Source: Balaenoptera acutorostrata (lineage: Eukaryota; Chordata; Mammalia; Artiodactyla; Balaenopteridae). From it: a stretch of 64,000 nt of DNA. The stretch lies in contig NC_080077.1 of NCBI RefSeq assembly GCF_949987535.1, forward strand, positions 38,892,561 to 38,956,560, given 5' to 3'. Below are positions 59,060 to 64,000 of this stretch, one piece after another. Position 1 is the stretch's first letter. Every line of letters starts with the position of its first letter. The translations under genes were made by a program, and so were the position numbers. Under the pieces are notes generated by a model. It was not told where the DNA came from, did no database searches, and saw only the letters and a program-made list of their open reading frames with translations.

Positions 59060-59865
59060 CCCTTCCTCAGCCCCTCATCTTCTTCCCATCAATATGCTTG
59101 TCAACCTTACTCCAGAATAATTTTCAGAATCTGCCTGTTTCTCTCCAACTCCAACATCACCTCTCAGTCTAGAAGAAAGAGGTGTCCCCCTACACACATT
59201 CTCCTGCTCTCTACTCTTGCCACCATTTTCCATAAAAATTTTAAAGGAATCTTCAAAACTATAAAGCAGATCATGTCACTGTGCCGCTTAAGACTCTCCA
59301 GTGACTTTCCATTGCTCTTAAAACAAGGTAGTAAAGCACAAAATCCATCAGTGACTTCCCAAGGTTCTTTAAACAAGGTGGTAAAGCACAAAATCCGCTC
59401 CCACAGCTTTCATAATTTGGCCCTCCTAACTCTGAACCTCGAGTCTTCTGTTTGTTCCAACACTCCACACACACTGCCTTCTCTCAGGTCCTGTAACACA
59501 CCAAGCTCACCCCTCTCTCTGTACCTGAGTTCCCTCTTCCTGGAGTACGTGTTCCCCAGAATGTCCCATGCTTGGTCTGTTCTTATCATTCATGCCTTAG
59601 CTTAAATATTACCTCTTCAGAGAGGTCTTTCTTGAACATCCAATTAGCCCTCTGGTACTCGCTTATCACTTCACTCCATTTTATTTTCCTAACAGTTCTT
59701 ATCACCTGATATTTTCATCTTACTCATTATTTATTCATTGTCGCTCCCTACTAGAATGTATGCACCCTAAGTGGCCTTATCCTTCTTGCTCAGAGTGTTA
59801 ACCCCAGCCCCCAAAATAGTGCCTAGCACAAGGTAAGTCCTCAAAAAATGCTTGAAAGAATTAAT
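59060..59865 (+). mobile_element. L2 LINE 3' end
   Basis: The sense L2 landmarks are 'AGCAGATCATGTCACTGTGC', TTAAGACTCTCCAGTGACTTTCC wording, 'CTTAAATATTACCTCTTCAG' with AGAGGTC, 'CTAACAGTTCTTATCACCTG', CTCCCTACTAGAATGTATGC and 'AGTGCCTAGCACAAGGTAAG'. This is the longest and clearest L2 copy in the window. It contains a 50-bp tandem duplication (59299-59398). Confidence 0.85.
59299..59398 (+). repeat. 50-bp tandem duplication inside L2
   Basis: Units 59299-59348 and 59349-59398 both start CAGTGACTT and both contain GTAAAGCACAAAATCC. They differ at several sites, so the duplication is old. Confidence 0.8.
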
Positions 59866-60209
59866 AAGGTATCTCTGAAAACATATATGATAGAAGAAAT
59901 AAAGATTTACTTCCTGAAGAGCTAAAAATATTATAGAGTCCTATGAGTAGCTTAAAAAGACGTTAAATTGGGAACGGACACTTCAATGGTAGAAGATCGT
60001 GGGAAACATGAAAAATCTAGGATTCACTCCACTTAAAAAAAAAAAAAAAGGAGACATAAATTATACATGATGTATTATGGGAGTGTTTATTTCATATGAG
60101 ACTGACAAGGAAATTCAATCAGGGATTCATATTCAAAGAAAAGATCTTGCCCCATTAATAAAACTACCAGCAAATGAATGGATAAATACCGCAAATGTTT
60201 CAAATTAAA
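59866..60209. other. Unique sequence, possibly old L1 debris
   Basis: AT-rich, with a poly(A) run at 60034-60049. Some wording ('TGGATAAATACCGCAAATGT') hints at old L1, but no firm alignment can be made by eye. Confidence 0.35.
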
Positions 60210-60360
60210 TGAAATGTCTAATTCTTTTTTTTTTGGCTGCAGTGCACGGCATGTGGGATCTTAGTTCCCCGACCAGGGATTGAACCCGTGCCACCTGCAA
60301 AGGAAGTGTGGAGTCTTAACCACTGGACTGCCAGAGAAGTCCCTGAAATGTTTAATTCTT
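60210..60360 (-). mobile_element. Short tRNA-derived SINE (antisense) with TSD
   Basis: Body 60227-60343 on the minus strand: poly(T), GGCTGCAGTGCACGGCATGT, the B-box complement GGGATTGAACCC, and the head end 'CTGCCAGAGAAGTCCC'. This is the same short subfamily as 20783. TSDs TGAAATGTCTAATTCTT (60210-60226) and TGAAATGTTTAATTCTT (60344-60360) differ at one base. Confidence 0.9.
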
Positions 60361-60375
60361 AAAAAATCATAATGG

Positions 60376-60682
60376 CGACATGAGGATATGGGGAGGGGGA
60401 AGGGTAAGATGTGATAAAGAGAGAGAGTGGCATGGACATATATACACTACCAAACGTAAAATAGATAGCTAGTGGGAAGCAACCGAATAGCACAGGGAGA
60501 TCAGCTCTGTGCTTTGTGACCACCTAGAAGTGTGGGATAGGGAGGGCGGGAGGGAGAGAGATGCAAGAGGGAAGAGATATGGGAACATATGTATATGTAT
60601 AACTGATTCACTTTGTTATAAAGCAGAAACTAACACACCATTATAAAGCAATTATACTCCAATAAAGATGTTAAAAAAAAAA
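60376..60682 (+). mobile_element. Young L1 3' UTR fragment
   Basis: A 5'-truncated copy of the same 3' UTR type as 8590-8898: GAGGATATGGGGAGGGGG, 'AAATAGATAGCTAGTGGGAA', 'GCAAGAGGGAAGAGATATGG', then AATAAAGATGTT and poly(A). It is visibly close to the full-length copy. A clear TSD is not seen. Confidence 0.88.
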
Positions 60683-60689
60683 TCTAGGT

Positions 60690-60775
60690 GGTGGGTATTC
60701 ACTAGAAATGTTTTCAGCTTTTCTCTGTTTGATAATTTTCATAATAAAATGTTGTCAATAATACCTTAAAAAAAA
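60690..60775 (+). mobile_element. Old L1 3' terminal fragment
   Basis: 'GGTGGTGGGTATTCACTAGA' with 'TTGATAATTTTCATAATAAA' and ATGTTG is the end of an old L1 (L1M-type 3' end). Confidence 0.5.
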
Positions 60776-61904
60776 TCAGAATGGCATCAGATGTTTGAAC
60801 AACAATACTAGAAACTAGAAGATGGAAAAGAAATATCTCCAAAATCCTAAAAAAATTATTTCCATACTATAATTCTATGCTCAGGCAACTATTAATTGTG
60901 ACTGGGACAGACATTCAGACATGAAAAGTGTCAAACCCTATCTCTCACGCACCTTTTCCCAGGAAGCGCTTGGATGTCTACTGCACTAAAACAAGAGAAT
61001 AAAACAAGGAGAAGGAATATATGAGATTCCAGAAACAGGATCCAACTGAAGAGTAGAAGCAAAGAGGGTCTCTGCGAGGGTGATGGTGACAGGGGTTGGC
61101 TTTGAAGCTGACTTAGAGAGCAGTCAGGCCAAACACTGGCTAGTTGGAATGTTCCAGTGAAGTATCTCCAAGAAGAAACTGAGAGGACACAGGAAGTGTT
61201 GAAACCTACCACAAGGAAATCTATGTTTCTAAGGGAGTATCTGGGGGTGAAGTGGTATACAAATGAAGCAAATCGATAATAAAAAAAAGACAATTATGAA
61301 CTAAAAGGAAAAGCCACCAAAAAAGGAAAGATATTCATTATGCAGCTGTTAATAGCACTTTATAGTCACAATAATACAACCACTGAATACTTATCTGACC
61401 AAAAGTATGATGTAGCGATACTGGTAAGATGGGAGGGATCAAAAGTGTACATATATGATGGCATAAAGGAGCCCAATTCTCATTAATCACAGTGGGAAAT
61501 TAATAGATAATGTCTGAAATTGAAAAATCAAAAGTGGCAACATAAGCATGTTCCTTAACTATATGGAAGGAAATATCAAAAGAAATGGCTAAAAGAATTA
61601 AGAGTTGTTTCTAAGGACTGGGAAACCGGGACTATAGGGGTGAGAAAAAAAGTCTGGCATTTATGTATATACGTAACTGGTAAAATGAAACCTTAAAAAA
61701 GGGAAAAAGAGAACTTTGGGCAATTTCTCTCTCAGCTAATATTTGAGCATTTAACATTTATTTACATCCACTGTAACAAGCAGACTATTTTCTACTATAG
61801 CTGATTAATTCAAACAAGGAATCCTACAGGGCCCTGATCAAAAGGTAGAGACTTTGAATAATGTGATCTGAAAGAGAAACTCGAGATTTCCAAGTAACAG
61901 CATA
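60776..61904. other. Unique sequence, nothing recognised
   Basis: No repeat family or convincing coding frame is recognised. Confidence 0.5.
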
Positions 61905-62085
61905 ATAATACCTAACAATATACAGTGTTTATTGTATATCTGTAATGCATAGTTTATTTAATTCTCACAGTATCCCTTGAGGTAGGTACATACTACAGTT
62001 GTCCCCATATTAAAGGGGAGGAAACTAAGGTTTAGAAAATGCCAATCTTTGCGCAAAGTTTCACACCCAGAAAGTGATAGTGATG
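61905..62085 (-). repeat. MIR SINE (antisense)
   Basis: 'TAATTCTCACAGTATCCCTT' with GAGGTAGGTAC, 'AAAGGGGAGGAAACTAAGGT' and 'TTTCACACCCAGAAAGTGAT' are the antisense MIR blocks in order. Confidence 0.8.
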
Positions 62086-62089
62086 AGAT

Positions 62090-62460
62090 TTCTGTTCTCT
62101 CTGATGGGAATGCTTGTTCCCCAGAAATCCACATGGCTCACTGTCCTACCTCCGTCAGGTCTTTGTACAAATCTCAGTGTCTTAAGAGGATTTCCCTGAC
62201 CACCCTATTGAAAATGGAAACCAATTCTCTCCCCGACACTCACAAGAGCATTCCCTAACCCCTGGGTTCTTTATTTTTCCATTGCACTTCTCCATCTGAA
62301 ACACCACATAGTTCATTTGTTTATATTGTGTATTGACTGTCTGATCAATTAAATGTAAGTTCCATATGAAGAAGGATTGTTGTCTCTTTTCTTATCTGTC
62401 ATATCCTCAGTATTCAGATGAGCATCTGGCACATAAGAGAGTCAAAAAATAATGTTGAAT
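62090..62460 (+). mobile_element. L2 LINE 3' end
   Basis: 'CCCCAGAAATCCACATGGCT', 'GGATTTCCCTGACCACCCTA', 'TTAAATGTAAGTTCCATATG' and 'GAGCATCTGGCACATAAGAG' are sense L2 3' blocks, directly after the MIR. Confidence 0.82.
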
Positions 62461-64000
62461 TCACTGAAAATTCATGAATGTAGAATCAGAGCTCTTTACC
62501 ACCAGCATACTACGTTGTCAACTCTAGTTTATTCATTGTAAAATGTTGTAGAGATTATCAAGTCTTGTCAAAACACTTTCAACTTATCACAAAAAGACAA
62601 CACAGATGAAAACACTTTTATGGAAAATCAAGCCCTACTACTAGTTCTTAAAGACAGCACCTCTTCTTCCCATGTAACAGAATGGATTGCAGCAATGGAC
62701 TGACTTTTGCTCTCCCCAGGATTATCTCTCAAAGTATTCACTTTTCCTGATAACCAATTATAAGTAAATGCCTTGTTATGGTAAGTGAGTGCCATCGGTA
62801 GAGAACAAGGCCCTTGTGTAGGAAGTTTTTTGTACATAAACTAGAAAAGCATATGTTCCTCCAAAGTCCTACAGCAGAAAGCACTTGAAACTGCACAGCC
62901 ATGAATCGAACTGACTGACTTAAAACCTGTCCCCATAGATGCTGAACTATGCAGCTTATTTAGCTTCCACTTAATGACGGGGAATCATTATGTTCTTCCT
63001 ATTTCTTTATGTACAAACTGTAACCCAGGATTGATGCAAATGTAACAAGGTAATAATTTACCTTTCAAATCAATTCACAACTGCATGTATTTAGCATTCT
63101 GGAAGTGAATATAAGGATTGAAGAAGGGAACTCACTCATTCTGTTGTTGGTTAGATTAAAAGATGAAAAATCTATAGTCTTTTCCAGATTTTAAAGCTGT
63201 AAATAGCTAATGGCCAATGCAATAACCTCAGTAGAAGATTTACCTTTTCATACTTGAACATACTGAGCGCTTTATGACAAAAGTCAATTAAAGGGCTAGG
63301 AAGGGGCAAGTTTAGGCCTATTCGATAGATATAGTCACTGAGTTTAATGACAAAGCCACTGAAAGCAAATTTCTTTTTCCACAGTGTTTTGTTTCCCTTT
63401 GGTTGAAAGCACATATCCCTGGTTCTTGATATGTCTTTAAAGTGCTTCAGATTTAGGATTAAATGAACTAACTCTTCAGCATCTTTTAGTTCTTTGGACA
63501 TTTAGGATTTAAAGACCAAACAATACCACACTTTATTTGGGACAGGAAAATGTCTCCTGATAAACTGTTATATTTGATTAGTAGGTAGTTTTCTTTTTTT
63601 CTTCCTTTTTTCTTTTTTAACTATTCACCATCTTTAAAACACAAACAAGAACTGACCAGATGTTTTCTATCATTTATCCTCTCATTATTATTAATTCCTA
63701 ATATTACTCAGAGTTCCGAGTACAAGGTATAGTGGGACAAGTGGTGAAGTAACTATTTCTACTAAAATGTGAAAGGTCTTAAATGAAGAACCCATTGGGG
63801 TAATTTGGTTTATAATCAAGTTTTCTCTATTTACTTATATTCATGTAATACAAATTAAAGGCAAAGATTTATAAATAATTTTGAAACTGATTAATCTCTA
63901 AACCATTTCACTTGTCTGCTCACATTAATCAAATCAGTGATATTACTAGCAAACCTTCTACGCATGTTTTACTGGAAAGTCGCAACTTAGGATTACATCT
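62461..64000. other. Unique AT-rich sequence to window end
   Basis: No repeat family is recognised. The 109-codon minus-strand frame at 63172-63501 (MSKELKDAEELVHLILNLKH at its start) is the longest frame here, but I do not recognise it and see no supporting splice or start context. Confidence 0.4.

Noticed and set aside
60361..60700. TSD for the young L1 tail at 60376 (AAAAAATCATAATGG versus AAAAAATCTAGGTGG)
   Set aside because: The match is only partial and mostly A's, so it is not reported as a duplication.
63172..63501. 109-codon minus-strand ORF as a gene
   Set aside because: It is longer than neighbours, but there is no recognisable family, no splice or start context, and the region is AT-rich. 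A chance frame is the simpler explanation until a homology search says otherwise.

Overview
This window is mammalian nuclear DNA, very probably from a cetacean. The main evidence is a set of tRNA-derived SINEs with the head 'GGGCTTCCCTGGTGGCGCAG', which is the CHR-type (tRNA-Glu-derived) family of whales, dolphins and their relatives. Alongside these are L1 LINEs of the cetartiodactyl type and old mammal-wide repeats (MIR, L2, MER5A, an MLT1-type LTR). There is no bacterial, plasmid or phage content. The unique DNA is AT-rich, and I cannot recognise any host protein-coding exon with confidence, so the window looks like intergenic or deep intronic sequence. The only long protein-coding content belongs to L1.

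Layout. 1-1555: two L1 3' ends. 1556-8898: an almost complete L1 with a ~2.2 kb 5' UTR, an open ORF1, and an ORF2 broken by two stops and a one-base frameshift. It is followed flush by half a SINE (8899-9195) and another L1 3' end (to 9765). 9.8-13.2 kb: L2 and MIR relics, a palindromic microsatellite and a SINE with a short 3' transduction. 13.4-16.1 kb: a minus-strand L1 truncated at both ends but bounded by 17-bp target-site duplications (TSDs), with a SINE nested in it. 16.1-28.7 kb: mostly unique AT-rich DNA with an LTR-type element, several SINEs, MER5A, and an MLT1-type LTR nested in a MIR. 28.7-38.4 kb: the most repeat-poor stretch. 38.4-48 kb: L2, MIR and L1 relics, with a SINE carrying a 73-bp 3' transduction. 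49-64 kb: L1 relics of several ages, L2, MIR and three more SINE/L1 insertions.

The elements form one working system. L1 ORF1 and ORF2 proteins drive target-primed reverse transcription, and the SINEs (RNA polymerase III units with A and B boxes) use that machinery in trans. Most SINE copies show clear 13-17 bp TSDs. Nesting gives relative ages: L2, MIR and the old L1 relics are oldest, then MLT1 and MER5A, then older L1 subfamilies, then SINEs and the youngest L1s.

I did not find an undescribed gene system. The most informative signals are retrotransposition by-products: SINE 3' transductions, an L1 flush against a headless SINE with a 7-nt remnant, a 3'-truncated L1 with a perfect TSD, and a catalytic-residue substitution in the L1 endonuclease. 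Two minus-strand ORFs and one GC-richer block may be worth a homology search. Repeat family names come from recalled consensus features, not from a database search.
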